From: Lichenifustis flavocetrariae
GTDB taxonomy: Bacteria > Pseudomonadota > Alphaproteobacteria > Rhizobiales > Beijerinckiaceae
Length of the DNA stretch: 64,000 nt
Reading direction: 5' to 3'
Assembly (NCBI RefSeq): GCF_026130545.1
Contig: NZ_JAMOIM010000006.1
Span: 62,001 to 126,000 of the forward strand
Below are positions 24,756 through 33,238 of this stretch, piece after piece; position 1 is the first letter of the stretch, and each line of letters opens with the position of its first letter. Below the pieces are notes generated by a model. It worked only from the letters and a program-made list of their open reading frames with translations, was not told where the DNA came from and ran no database searches. A program made the position numbers and the translations under genes.

Positions 24756-25730
24756 TCACTCCCACACCGGCGCCGGCGGCAGGAGGCGGGCAACCATCGG
24801 CAGCGACTCTCGCCACAGCAGGCAGTCGCGTTGGCGGTGGAGCAGGGGCTCTGCCAGTTCGCGGATCTGGGCGCGGGAGATGGTGCTCCGCTCACACCGG
24901 AAGGGGCGCAGCGGTACGCGATGGAAATAGTTGAAATAGACGGCGCAGCGGTCGTGTGTCGTCGCCGGCTTGCCGCGGTGGTAATGCGAGGCCGTGTCGG
25001 CGAACACGACCGTGCCGGTTTTGCCCATGCAGGTCGTGACGTCCCGGTCTATCCGGAAATCGGCCAGCCTACGCTCAAGCTCTTCCTGCGTCAGGATCGG
25101 AAACTTTCCCCGGACGGTGCGGTCATGTTGCGGCAGTTTCCGGCGCAGCACCTGCAGCGGGCCGCCGCCCTCGTCCACATCATTGAGATAGACCGCGATC
25201 TTCACCATGTGCCGGTCTTCGACGTCGCGGTGCCAGCGCCTTGCCGCCACCTGCCGTCCGTCGGCCTTCGTGAAGAAGATGTTGATCCCGTCGTAGCCGA
25301 TCGGGACCCCGAGGTAATTTTCGACGATGTCCAACAACCGGTCGTTCAGGCCCCAATAGAAGATCTCGCGGTTCGCCATCACGTCGGCGGCACCAGCCTG
25401 GAACGATCGCGCGCGGGTCGGGTCGCGCGTCCCGTCGCTGACGTAGCGCGCATAGAGCGCACGCCCGCGATCGAGAAGCGCGTCCGAACCGGTGAGCCCG
25501 AGGGTATCGAGCGAGGTGATGTGGACCCCGGTTCGCTTGAGGTCGGCGACGATCGCGGCATCCGCCGGGCTGAGGTCGGGGACCCGCTCCTTGTGGGCTT
25601 CCCGCGCCCGGCCATAGGCGGCACCAGCCCGCGACGCGACAGGGGGCCAAGCGATCAACCGAGATCCGAGATTGGCCGGGACTTCGAGAACTTTGTTGAA
25701 CGCGACCCTCGCCAAATTCGATCCACTCAT
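24756..25730 (-). CDS. PhyH-like 2-oxoglutarate/Fe(II) dioxygenase, substrate unknown
   Basis: The 324-residue product has a phytanoyl-CoA-hydroxylase-like jelly-roll: the iron ligands would be H167 and D169 (RRWHRDVEDRHMVKI) and H249 or H251 (TASHYHRGKP), with R261 as the 2-oxoglutarate arginine (THDRCAVYF). A stretch of about 120 helical residues precedes the fold. The ATG was chosen because upstream sequence is not protein-like. It lies 49 bases after the DUF5666 gene on the same strand. Substrate is not predictable; small-molecule hydroxylation is the family theme. Confidence 0.75.
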   Translation of the reverse strand: MSGSNLARVAFNKVLEVPANLGSRLIAWPPVASRAGAAYGRAREAHKERVPDLSPADAAIVADLKRTGVHITSLDTLGLTGSDALLDRGRALYARYVSDGTRDPTRARSFQAGAADVMANREIFYWGLNDRLLDIVENYLGVPIGYDGINIFFTKADGRQVAARRWHRDVEDRHMVKIAVYLNDVDEGGGPLQVLRRKLPQHDRTVRGKFPILTQEELERRLADFRIDRDVTTCMGKTGTVVFADTASHYHRGKPATTHDRCAVYFNYFHRVPLRPFRCERSTISRAQIRELAEPLLHRQRDCLLWRESLPMVARLLPPAPVWE

Positions 25731-25779
25731 GCGTCCCCCATTCACGCGAACCTGGCCCGCAAGCCATCCGATCCGGCCT

Positions 25780-26982
25780 TCACGGTCGTCTCCCCCCAGG
25801 AGGACCACCTGCCGGCCCGGCGCCAGGCGGCCCTCCCGGGCCGCTTACGCCTGGACCACTCGGACCATTAAATCTCCGACCGGCGGACCCGTTCGGTCCA
25901 GGACCTCCCAATGGTCCAGTCGGACCTTGACCTCTATTGTCGAACGATGGATCGGGACCTAACCCTCCATCTTTTGGCGAACTTGGCCGCATCCCCGGCG
26001 GGTTTCGGCGATGGCCGAATCCTGGCTCTGAGGGCCGGGACAACCCGCCGGTCCTCGCAGGGTCGCTGACAAATTGTAGCGACTCGACATGGATCTGACC
26101 ATCGGGCTCCACCCGTGCCGAGACAAAGGCCCGTGCTTCAACGGCCTCGTTGGTCAAGGAGGCGCCGTCCGCGACGGGCAAACCGGACGCGAGATCGAGG
26201 CTTTGCATGTCGCCGGCCACGTAATCTTCGATCGACAAGCGTGATGGCCGTTGCGCCATGAGGGACAAAAGATCGGCGGCTGCCGTCCCGGCCACAAGCG
26301 TCGTCCCGGACAAGCGGCCGGACACCAGAATCCGACGATCGAGGAGCGCAGGATCAAGACCCGCGATCACCTGAGCCCCGATCCTGATCGTTTCATCCGC
26401 AGCCTTGTACGGGAAGCCCGCAACCCGGACTTGGCCGCGACGTCGGCGCTCGATCAGGCTGGCCACCACCGTCCCATCATGGCGCCGCAGACCACTGACG
26501 GCCACAAAATCCCCCAGCTTCCAGCGCCACCGCGAATGCCTCAGGGTCTCTCCGGGCACGACCGTTTGCCCGAGAATCCGCATCGAGTCCCGCGCCACCG
26601 CCTCGACCGGGCCAACAACCTCGCTCAGAGCCACAACAGACCGCGTGTCGAGATGGTCACCTATATGCCGGGCCAGAACCTGGACGACATGCCCAAGCTT
26701 CAGGTCAGCCATGCGCGCATGCTGGTCATCGATGTGCACGGCCACCGACTTTGGGAAGGTGATCCGCAGGTCGTTGACCACGATGCTGCCGAACCGCCGG
26801 ATGGTGCCGACGACACCCGTGCCACCGATGCCGCGGTCTCCATTCAGGTCATCCTGTGGGATGGCGCCAGTGCCGCCGATGCCTCGGTCATCACCGGCCG
26901 CCGCCGACCCGGCACGGAGCATCGAAGCCCAGCCCAACAGCCGAAGCAGCCGGCGTCTCGACCACGTTCCGCGCTGCCTCAT
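25780..26982 (-). CDS. DUF5666-type exported protein with tandem GIGGTG motifs
   Basis: About 400 residues. The N-terminus WSRRRLLRLLGWASMLRAGSAAAG looks like a twin-arginine (Tat) or Sec signal. Right after it comes DDRGIGGTG and, 15 residues on, a second GDRGIGGTG leading into VVGTIRRFGSIVVNDLRI, the repeat seen in DUF5666 proteins. Several OB-like beta segments follow (VHIDDQHARMADLKLGHVVQV and similar). The last 80 residues are Gly/Pro/Asn-rich. The start overlaps the DUF6502 stop by four bases, so the two are likely coupled. Function unknown. Confidence 0.7.
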   Translation of the reverse strand: MRQRGTWSRRRLLRLLGWASMLRAGSAAAGDDRGIGGTGAIPQDDLNGDRGIGGTGVVGTIRRFGSIVVNDLRITFPKSVAVHIDDQHARMADLKLGHVVQVLARHIGDHLDTRSVVALSEVVGPVEAVARDSMRILGQTVVPGETLRHSRWRWKLGDFVAVSGLRRHDGTVVASLIERRRRGQVRVAGFPYKAADETIRIGAQVIAGLDPALLDRRILVSGRLSGTTLVAGTAAADLLSLMAQRPSRLSIEDYVAGDMQSLDLASGLPVADGASLTNEAVEARAFVSARVEPDGQIHVESLQFVSDPARTGGLSRPSEPGFGHRRNPPGMRPSSPKDGGLGPDPSFDNRGQGPTGPLGGPGPNGSAGRRFNGPSGPGVSGPGGPPGAGPAGGPPGGRRP

Positions 26983-27902
26983 CCCTCCTGGACCTCGGCC
27001 GGATGCGCCGCCGGAGGCTCGATCTGCTGCCCGGTGGGCTCGGCGAAGACGTAGACCCCGAAATTCCAGCGCCAGGAACCGCCGCCATCTGAATCGCAGA
27101 GCGTGTGCGCGGCGCGGTTGGCCGTTTGCAGCGACTCGAGGGCCAGTTGCCGCGACGTGTGTTCGAGCTGACGGGCTGCCGCTTCCGACAGACCATCGTA
27201 ATGCACGGCGCGTTCCAGAAACCGCGGCGACCGGCCTTCGATATTGGCCACAGCAGCCGCAATATGGTCGTGCAGGTTGCGCCCGAAATAATGCATCTGC
27301 TGAGGGTCGCCGCCGCGCGGCACGAAGGCCGTATCGAGCAGCCTGACCCGGTCGCGCTCGTCGATGGCCACAACGCCGCGATCGAGCCAGTCGTCGAGAA
27401 CCGCACGCGGCCGGACGTCTTTGGTCACCATCTCGACCAAGGTGTCGAAGGAGGGCTCGCCGGCCGGGGCCACGCGCGGCAGAGGAAGCGGATGCCCCTG
27501 CTCGTCCGTGAAGCTGGAGGCGGCGAGCCAGCAAGCCAGGATCCGGCTCGTCCGGGAGAGGGTGACGGGCGTGGTGCTGACGGGCGCGCCCGACCCGCGC
27601 AGACGCCGAACCTCCTTGCGGTGGATCCCGGTCAGAAGGCTCACACGACTGTCTGTCTGGCTCTTTCCCGCCAATCCGAAATCATATTCGGCGACATTGA
27701 CATAAAGCTCACGTAGGAGATCGGCGATGGCCGGAAACGTGATGCCCTGGCGAATAAAGAGGCGCACAAGCGGGCGTAGCAGCCGCGCAAGAGCGGGTTG
27801 CAGCTTTGAAACGTCCAAATCTGGAGGTTGGGTTGGGCCAGTCACAATTTCAGAATAGCGCTCGCATGCGGATGAGACAACATTCGTGGGAATTTTCTCC
27901 AC
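26979..27902 (-). CDS. DUF6502 family protein, possible regulator
   Basis: About 307 residues from a GTG; a later GTG (27845) is an alternative start and neither has a clear Shine-Dalgarno. The conserved part begins LQPALARLLRPLVRLFIRQGITFPAIADLLRELYVNVA and continues with SRVSLLTGIHRKEVRRLR, which looks like a helix-turn-helix and suggests DNA binding. The rest is helical with a Trp-rich patch near the end (SWRWNFGVYVF). DUF6502 has no assigned function. It forms a pair with the DUF5666 gene by a four-base overlap. Confidence 0.75.
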   Translation of the reverse strand: MEKIPTNVVSSACERYSEIVTGPTQPPDLDVSKLQPALARLLRPLVRLFIRQGITFPAIADLLRELYVNVAEYDFGLAGKSQTDSRVSLLTGIHRKEVRRLRGSGAPVSTTPVTLSRTSRILACWLAASSFTDEQGHPLPLPRVAPAGEPSFDTLVEMVTKDVRPRAVLDDWLDRGVVAIDERDRVRLLDTAFVPRGGDPQQMHYFGRNLHDHIAAAVANIEGRSPRFLERAVHYDGLSEAAARQLEHTSRQLALESLQTANRAAHTLCDSDGGGSWRWNFGVYVFAEPTGQQIEPPAAHPAEVQEG

Positions 27903-27998
27903 GCGGTTGAGGAAGCTGCGCCTCGTGCCAGCCTTGGATGCTTGGCATCGGCGGGCGCATTCAACGGCCTAATTCGACCACCGGGGGGCTCTGACTTC

Positions 27999-28211
27999 AT
28001 GCTGACGCTCTTCGGCCTGTTTGCGGTTACGGCCATGCTTGTGACCTATGCGTTCGAGGCGCGCGATCCGATCCTGACGCTCGCTTTCGCGATCGCCTGC
28101 GCGCTTGGGTCCCTCTATGGCTTCCTCCAGGGGGCGTGGCCGTTCGGCCTCGTCGAAGCGGTCTGGTCGCTCGTGGCGCTCCGCAAATGGCACGCCCGGT
28201 CAAGGCTCTGA
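27999..28211 (+). CDS. Small two-helix membrane protein
   Basis: A 70-residue product with two hydrophobic segments (LFGLFAVTAMLVTYAF and ILTLAFAIACALGSLYGFL) and a conserved-looking GAWPFGLVEAVWSLVALRKW end. I recognise the pattern as a recurring short alphaproteobacterial membrane protein but cannot name a function. The ATG at 27999 gives the compact form; the in-frame start 19 codons upstream adds a non-hydrophobic leader. The last 12 bases overlap the end of convergent folK. Confidence 0.65.
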   Translation: MLTLFGLFAVTAMLVTYAFEARDPILTLAFAIACALGSLYGFLQGAWPFGLVEAVWSLVALRKWHARSRL

Positions 28212-28727
28212 GGTGTTCGCGCGAGGTCGCGAAACTTTTTCGACGATCTCGACCCCGGCCGTGCCGACGGTCGCCGCGGCTTCTGCAATCGTCCGGCTGC
28301 CGATGCTGTGGCCCGGCCGGATTTCGGCCAGGGGCGTCAACACGAAGGCGCGGTTGAGGATCTCCCGATGCGGCAGGGTAAGGCCGGGAGTCTCCATGGC
28401 GAGATCGCCGTAATAGAGGATATCGATATCGATGACGCGCGGGCCCCAGCGGACCGTGGTGGTCCGTCCAAGCTGGGTCTCGATCGACTTGACGGCGCTC
28501 AGCAGGTCGTGAGGTGCAAGCCGAGTCCTTCCGACCGCGCAGGCGTTCACGAACCAGTCCTGCTCGACCACATGGCCCCAGGGCGCCGTGCGGTAGAGGG
28601 AGGACGGCATCAGATCGAAGACTGTCCCGGTCGACTCCAACAGCGAAAAGGCCTGTTTGATGACGCCGATCTTGTCACCAATGTTGCTGCCGAGACTGAG
28701 CCCGACCTCGGCCGGCGCTCCCGTCAC
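28200..28727 (-). CDS. folK: 2-amino-4-hydroxy-6-hydroxymethyldihydropteridine pyrophosphokinase
   Basis: FolK activates the pterin for folate synthesis using ATP. The 175-residue product has the family core: GLSLGSNIGDK at the N-terminus, SSLYRTAPWG, VRWGPRVIDIDILYYGD (the metal-binding aspartate pair) and TLPHREILNRAFVLTPLAEI. The start is a GTG overlapping the folP stop (GTGA). In most Hyphomicrobiales folB sits between folP and folK; here the two genes overlap directly, so folB must be elsewhere or replaced. Confidence 0.95.
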   Translation of the reverse strand: MTGAPAEVGLSLGSNIGDKIGVIKQAFSLLESTGTVFDLMPSSLYRTAPWGHVVEQDWFVNACAVGRTRLAPHDLLSAVKSIETQLGRTTTVRWGPRVIDIDILYYGDLAMETPGLTLPHREILNRAFVLTPLAEIRPGHSIGSRTIAEAAATVGTAGVEIVEKVSRPRANTSEP

Positions 28728-29566
28728 AAGCGTGCCTCCGCGATGGCGCGGGTGACGCCGAGGGCGGTGACGTGCGCGGCGACATCATGCACCCGCAGGA
28801 TCGCGGCGCCCGCCGTTGTGGCCATGACGTGGGCCGCGAGCGTCCCGATCAGCCGGTTCGCCGGATCGTCGCCCACAAAGGGCCGCAGAAATGATTTGCG
28901 GGACGCTCCGACCAGGATCGGCAAGCCGAACGTATCGGTCAGGATTTCGAGATTGGCGAGCACCTGGATTTGCTGCTTCTGCGTCTTGCCGAAGCCGATT
29001 CCGGGATCGAGGATCAGCCGGTGACGCGGGACACCGGCCTCCGCCGCGATGGCCAGCGAGCGCTCGAAAAACCACCGGATGTCGTCGAGGATGTCGATCG
29101 ACTCATCGGGCATTTGGCGGTTGTGCATCAGGATGGCCTGCGCGCCGGCAGCCGCTACGACTCCAGCCATCGCGCGATCGCCCTGGAAGCCCCAGATGTC
29201 GTTGACGATGGTGGCGCCTTCGGCCAATGCGGCCTGGGCAACCGAGGCTTTCGTGGTGTCGACCGACACCAGAACCGGCACGCGACCTCCGAATGCCTCC
29301 GGCAAGCCTTGCAGAACCGGCATCAGACGGCGCAATTCCGTTTCGGCCGAGATCGGCGTAAAGCCCGGACGGGTCGATTCGGCGCCGATGTCGAGGATGT
29401 CGGCCCCTTCGGCCACCAAAGCCCGGGCCTGATCGATCGCGCGCTCAGGGTTCATGAATCGGCCGCCGTCCGAGAACGAATCCGGCGTGACATTGAGGAT
29501 CGCCATGATCCGCACGGGCGTCCGGCCCGTCCGCAGCTGATCGACCTTCGGAACCTCGTGCAGCAT
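28724..29566 (-). CDS. folP: Dihydropteroate synthase
   Basis: FolP joins 4-aminobenzoate to the pterin pyrophosphate, the sulfonamide target. About 280 residues from the ATG at 29566 (MLHEVPKVDQL). Motifs in order: IMAILNVTPDSFSDGG, the pterin-loop ILDIGAESTRPG, VSVDTTKASVAQAAL, IVNDIWGF, LILDPGIGFGKT and LVGASRKSFL. Upstream in-frame sequence is GC-rich and unlike the family. First of a folP-folK pair. Confidence 0.96.
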   Translation of the reverse strand: MLHEVPKVDQLRTGRTPVRIMAILNVTPDSFSDGGRFMNPERAIDQARALVAEGADILDIGAESTRPGFTPISAETELRRLMPVLQGLPEAFGGRVPVLVSVDTTKASVAQAALAEGATIVNDIWGFQGDRAMAGVVAAAGAQAILMHNRQMPDESIDILDDIRWFFERSLAIAAEAGVPRHRLILDPGIGFGKTQKQQIQVLANLEILTDTFGLPILVGASRKSFLRPFVGDDPANRLIGTLAAHVMATTAGAAILRVHDVAAHVTALGVTRAIAEARL

Positions 29567-30022
29567 AATGGACCCGACCACAAAACGTGCAGGCGCGCCG
29601 CACCCCGGTCGCGTTCCTAGCATATTGCAGACGCGTCGCGATCCCGGCGTTCGAGCAAACCGAATGTCCGACATCGTCGGGTCGGAACATCAAGATCGAG
29701 CCTGCCGAAATGATCGAGCCGCCTATCCATTCGGAGAGTGCGAGAGGGCAGGGGCGCGCACATGATCGTTAAATTGCGGTTTCAAGGTATTTCAAGTCGT
29801 CAAGCCTCGCTATCGACAGGTAGCGAGGCTTTTTCGTGCCTGTCGATGGCGGCCGGGCGACTGGCTCCTGCGGCGAGTCCACCAAGTCTCCATATGGCGC
29901 GACTTCGGGTTGGTGACGACGAATGACGCTCAACCGATTGCACATACGGTGATTTTTGCTCCGCCGGGCAACCATCCCCGGCCTTGCTGCATTGCCAACG
30001 CAGACGCAGGTGGGAGCGCTGG
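29567..30022. other. Intergenic region between folP and the broken transpeptidase
   Basis: A 456-base stretch with no supported gene. It holds the folP promoter region on the minus strand and the orphan terminator at 29802-29835. Open frames here lack family-like sequence. A plus-strand small RNA ending at the terminator is possible. Confidence 0.5.
29802..29835 (+). terminator. Strong intrinsic terminator with no gene in front of it
   Basis: AAGCCTCGCTA (29802-29812) pairs with TAGCGAGGCTT (29821-29831) around an eight-base loop, then TTTTT-type bases follow. The U-run is only on the plus strand. No plus-strand coding sequence ends before it: the nearest upstream gene is folP, read the other way. 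The stretch 29567-29800 has no supported ORF, so the terminator could end a small RNA starting in the folP promoter region. Confidence 0.75.
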
Positions 30023-30474
30023 ATGTCTGTGCATGCGGCCTGTGCCTGGCTCGGGCTCGTCGTCGCCCTGTTGCCGCGCGCGGCCATTGCGGGACACGCC
30101 TCGGCGCCCGCCTTGACCTTCGACAAAGTCAACGCGGCCGCTTTCTCGCCCTTGCCCGATCCGCCCGCCAAAATCCCCAACCCGAGGTCGTTCGGGCCGC
30201 GGTCCTGCTGGATCGGGCGCGATTCTCGCCAGGCGCGATCGATGGCATCGATGGCGACAACTTCCGTAAAGCCGTGGGAGTCTACCAGAAGCAAAAGAGC
30301 CTAGACGGGACTGGGCATCTCGATCAGGCGACCTGGGACAAACTCGTGGCCGACTCTGCTCCCGTACTCGTTCGCCGTAAGGTCACGGCCGCAGAAGCCA
30401 AGGGACCGTTCGTACGGCGGATCTCGGCCAAGATGGAGGCGCAGGCTAAACTCGCGCGGCTGTCCTACACATGA
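30023..30474 (+). pseudogene. Broken L,D-transpeptidase (peptidoglycan-binding half only)
   Basis: The ATG at 30023 opens a signal peptide (MSVHAACAWLGLVVALLPRAAIAG) and runs into APALTFDKVNAAAFSPLPDPPAKIPN. At about 30180-30186 the family-like frame changes by one base and continues as PEVVRAAVLLDRARFSPGAIDGIDGDNFRKAVGVYQKQKSL and on to a peptidoglycan-binding-like domain, then stops at LARLSYT. Rhizobial L,D-transpeptidases have this start, then a YkuD domain of about 150 residues with a catalytic cysteine; none follows here. So there are two lesions: a single-base indel near 30183 and loss of the catalytic half. Confidence 0.75.
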
Positions 30475-30535
30475 GCGTAGCTATATCTCAGATGCCCTTT
30501 CGTGCGGCCCACTCGCTCCGAAGCAGCCTGACGAC

Positions 30536-30739
30536 TTAACGGTTAGGCAATTCTCGAACGATCGCCCGACGCTCGCGCAGCGACAGACTCGACCAATTCG
30601 CGATCTCCTTGGCGGAGCGCCGACACCCGGTGCAAAGCCGGGTGTCCATGTCGAGGGCACAGATCTTCTTGCAGGGATTCAGCTCTTCCTCCTCCCGTCG
30701 ACGAGCAGCCTTGTCGCGAAACAGGAAGCCAAACTTCAT
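30536..30739 (-). CDS. DUF1289 small cysteine-rich protein
   Basis: A 67-residue product ending WSSLSLRERRAIVRELPNR. The cysteine pattern NPCKKICALDMDTRLCTGCRRSAKEIANW is the DUF1289 signature, with four cysteines that probably bind a metal. The N-terminal 20 residues are basic and charged. It follows the 2OG oxygenase gene on the same strand by 12 bases, so they may be co-transcribed. Confidence 0.88.
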   Translation of the reverse strand: MKFGFLFRDKAARRREEEELNPCKKICALDMDTRLCTGCRRSAKEIANWSSLSLRERRAIVRELPNR

Positions 30740-30751
30740 CCCCGGGTCGCT

Positions 30752-31633
30752 CTATTTGCCGTTAAGCCCGGTCTTTCGCGCGATTTTTGCGAGACTGTTG
30801 ATGGCGAAGGTCGGCAGGAAGGTTCGTACGGCCGATTTGACGTAGTGGATCGGCTGTTTCTTGTCGAACTCCGTCACGCCCTTCCAGCGCACGAAATTGC
30901 TGTAGTCGAAGTCTGAGACGCCCTTATCGGTCGTGTAATAGTACAACGCCATGGAATTGCGCCGCATATGGGGAGGGCATACGACAGGATTCGGATGCCC
31001 ATGCCAGCTCTTGCCAGCCGTGTAGAAGATAACCATCCGGTTGAACAAGGGCTTGACAGTTGTGACGCACTCAGTCGCGTCTTCGTTCCAGAGTTCCAGG
31101 CCGCCGCCGTAGGATGGATCCCAGTCAGGCGAGCAGTAGTAGATCATATTGATCAGCTGGTTCATGTCTTTGTTGGGATGCCGCGAGGCATCGATATGCA
31201 GCATCAGGCGGCCGCCATTCCCCGTCGAGTGTAAGCCGCAGCCAAAGTGGTTCGGATCCGGGGCCAAGTGTTTGAATCCCGTCAGACGATCGAGGAAGCT
31301 GCAGAAAATCCCCGACTGCAATTGCATCATCATAAAACGGATGTAGTCGGGAAACTTTTCTTCGTCGCTCGTCGCGACCTTCTCGATATGCTTGTCACCG
31401 GTATGCTTGGTGTCTCCCGGTCCCGCGAGCGTCCAATCGATGTCGTCGATGCCCGGGAAGCTTTTCCCCAAGCGCATCGCGATATCTCTCGGAAAGAAAT
31501 CGTCGATCACGACGTGAGGGAAGGGCGCTGCGGTCTTAAAAGACTCATGCAGCTTGTCCGCCAAGGCATTCATCTTTGCTCGTGAGAAGAAAAACAAATC
31601 CTCCGCAAGAACGTTTTGAGCATGAATGTTCAT
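30752..31633 (-). CDS. Prolyl-4-hydroxylase-like 2OG-Fe(II) oxygenase
   Basis: The 293-residue product belongs to the 2OG-Fe(II) oxygenase superfamily. H146 and D148 in LMLHIDASRHPNKDMN would bind iron with a distal histidine at H211 or H213 (GKSWHGHPNP); R224 or R225 (HMRRNSMALYYY) would hold 2-oxoglutarate. The line GGGLELWNED before the distal histidine is usual for the prolyl hydroxylase branch. Such proteins often modify surface sugars or proteins; the substrate here is unknown. No signal peptide. Confidence 0.8.
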   Translation of the reverse strand: MNIHAQNVLAEDLFFFSRAKMNALADKLHESFKTAAPFPHVVIDDFFPRDIAMRLGKSFPGIDDIDWTLAGPGDTKHTGDKHIEKVATSDEEKFPDYIRFMMMQLQSGIFCSFLDRLTGFKHLAPDPNHFGCGLHSTGNGGRLMLHIDASRHPNKDMNQLINMIYYCSPDWDPSYGGGLELWNEDATECVTTVKPLFNRMVIFYTAGKSWHGHPNPVVCPPHMRRNSMALYYYTTDKGVSDFDYSNFVRWKGVTEFDKKQPIHYVKSAVRTFLPTFAINSLAKIARKTGLNGK

Positions 31634-32062
31634 CTATCGCACCCAAATCGAGAGTTTGGGACATTCATCTCAGGTGACTAACGGTAAGTCAAGACCACGT
31701 AATGCCTGTCAAGCTCAAGGTGTTGGCAAAATTGAAGTTTAGACAATGCGTCTGGGCGGTGGCGAGGGTACCCAAAGATCCTCCATTCTCAATACATGGG
31801 TCGTCAACCCGTCTGGCATCAACGAAAGCCTACCGACCCCCCATCCAATGCGGCGTGGATTGCCTTTGGTGTTATTTGTCCTTTCAGTTGAGCGGGATGC
31901 TGCTTCAGCGCCTCTGCGGGGGTCTCTCCTGGTGTCAATGATATTGGCCAAGCCTACGCTTCTGCAAACAGGGGCACGTGTTCGGGTTCTGCTGTCCGCT
32001 TGACGCGCGACCTGCCACGGGGTCTGTCCCCCGCGTCGATCGATGTCTTTGCGGTGTGATCC
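31634..32062. other. Gene-free region before zapE
   Basis: 429 bases between two divergent genes. Short open frames occur on both strands but none resembles a protein family, and the composition is mixed. It must contain the promoters of both neighbours; I see no clear -10/-35 pair or operator. Confidence 0.5.
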
Positions 32063-33235
32063 TTGAGCCCTTCCGTTGTCGCCAGCTACCGAGCCCGCAC
32101 CGCCAAGCAGAACTGGACCTTCGATCCCGCCCAGGCCGAGGTGGCGGCGCGGCTTGATGAGGTCGCCGCAGCCGTTGCGGCAGCCGCGCCGGCCAATAAG
32201 GCCTCGGCGCTTGGATGGCTGTTCGCCGGACGTAGGGCCGAGGCCCCAAAGGGCCTCTATATTTTCGGCTCCGTCGGGCGCGGCAAGACCATGCTGATGG
32301 ATCTGTTCTTTTCGCTGGTCGCCATTCGCCGCAAGCGCCGAGTGCACTTTCACGCCTTCATGGCGGATGTGCATGCGCGCATCCACCAGTGGCGGCAGGA
32401 AAAGAAGCGGCACGCCGTGAAGGGTGACGACCCGATCGCGCCGGTGGCCGAAGCCCTCGCCCGGGAGGCCTCGCTGCTCTGCTTCGACGAGTTCGCCGTC
32501 ACCGATATCGCCGATGCCATGATCCTCGGACGGCTGTTCAAGGCGTTGTTCGCGCAGGGTGTGACCGTGGTGGCGACGTCCAATGTGGCGCCGCGCGATC
32601 TCTACAAGGATGGGCTCAATAGGGCGCTGTTTCTGCCTTTCATCGACCAGATCGAATCCCGCATGGATGTCGTGCAACTCGATGCCGAGCAGGATTATCG
32701 TCTGACCAAGCTCACGCAGGCCGGCACCTGGTTCATGCCCGACGATGCGGAGGCGGAACAGGCGCTCGACCGGCTGTTTCTCAGTCTCACCGGTGTTCCG
32801 GAGGGCCGGCCTGTTTCTCTGCCGCTTCTCGGCCGGTTCATCCGGGTTCCGTCAGCGGCCGCGGGGGTAGCGCGTTTCGCCTTCGCAGACCTCATCGAGC
32901 AGCCGCTCGGCGCCTCTGATTTTTTGGCAGTCGCGCAGGCCTTTCACACGGTGCTGGTCGACGGCATCCGGGTCATGGCTGCCGGCGAACGCAATGTGGT
33001 CAAGCGCTTCATCACCATGATCGACGCCTTCTATGACGGCGGCATCAAGCTGATCGCCTCGGCGGCCGATGTCCCACAGAACCTCTACCGAGCCGAGACT
33101 GGCCGCGAGGTCTTCGAATTCGACCGGACGGTATCGCGCCTGATCGAGATGCAGTCGCAGAGCTACCTGGCCCAACCACATCGCGGCGCCTCGCCCTTTC
33201 CCTCGGGTGGTACCGGCGGGATCGTCGAGACGTAA
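32063..33235 (+). CDS. zapE: AFG1-like ATPase (cell-division protein ZapE)
   Basis: ZapE/AFG1 proteins are P-loop ATPases linked to FtsZ ring behaviour and membrane-protein quality control. The 390-residue product has Walker A GSVGRGKT (69-76), Walker B LLCFDEF (138-144) and a sensor-type VVATSNVAPRDLY. The start is a TTG at 32063: an in-frame TGA lies two codons upstream, so nothing longer is possible, and the N-terminus SPSVVASYRARTAKQ matches the family. Confidence 0.93.
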   Translation: MSPSVVASYRARTAKQNWTFDPAQAEVAARLDEVAAAVAAAAPANKASALGWLFAGRRAEAPKGLYIFGSVGRGKTMLMDLFFSLVAIRRKRRVHFHAFMADVHARIHQWRQEKKRHAVKGDDPIAPVAEALAREASLLCFDEFAVTDIADAMILGRLFKALFAQGVTVVATSNVAPRDLYKDGLNRALFLPFIDQIESRMDVVQLDAEQDYRLTKLTQAGTWFMPDDAEAEQALDRLFLSLTGVPEGRPVSLPLLGRFIRVPSAAAGVARFAFADLIEQPLGASDFLAVAQAFHTVLVDGIRVMAAGERNVVKRFITMIDAFYDGGIKLIASAADVPQNLYRAETGREVFEFDRTVSRLIEMQSQSYLAQPHRGASPFPSGGTGGIVET

Positions 33236-33238
33236 ACT

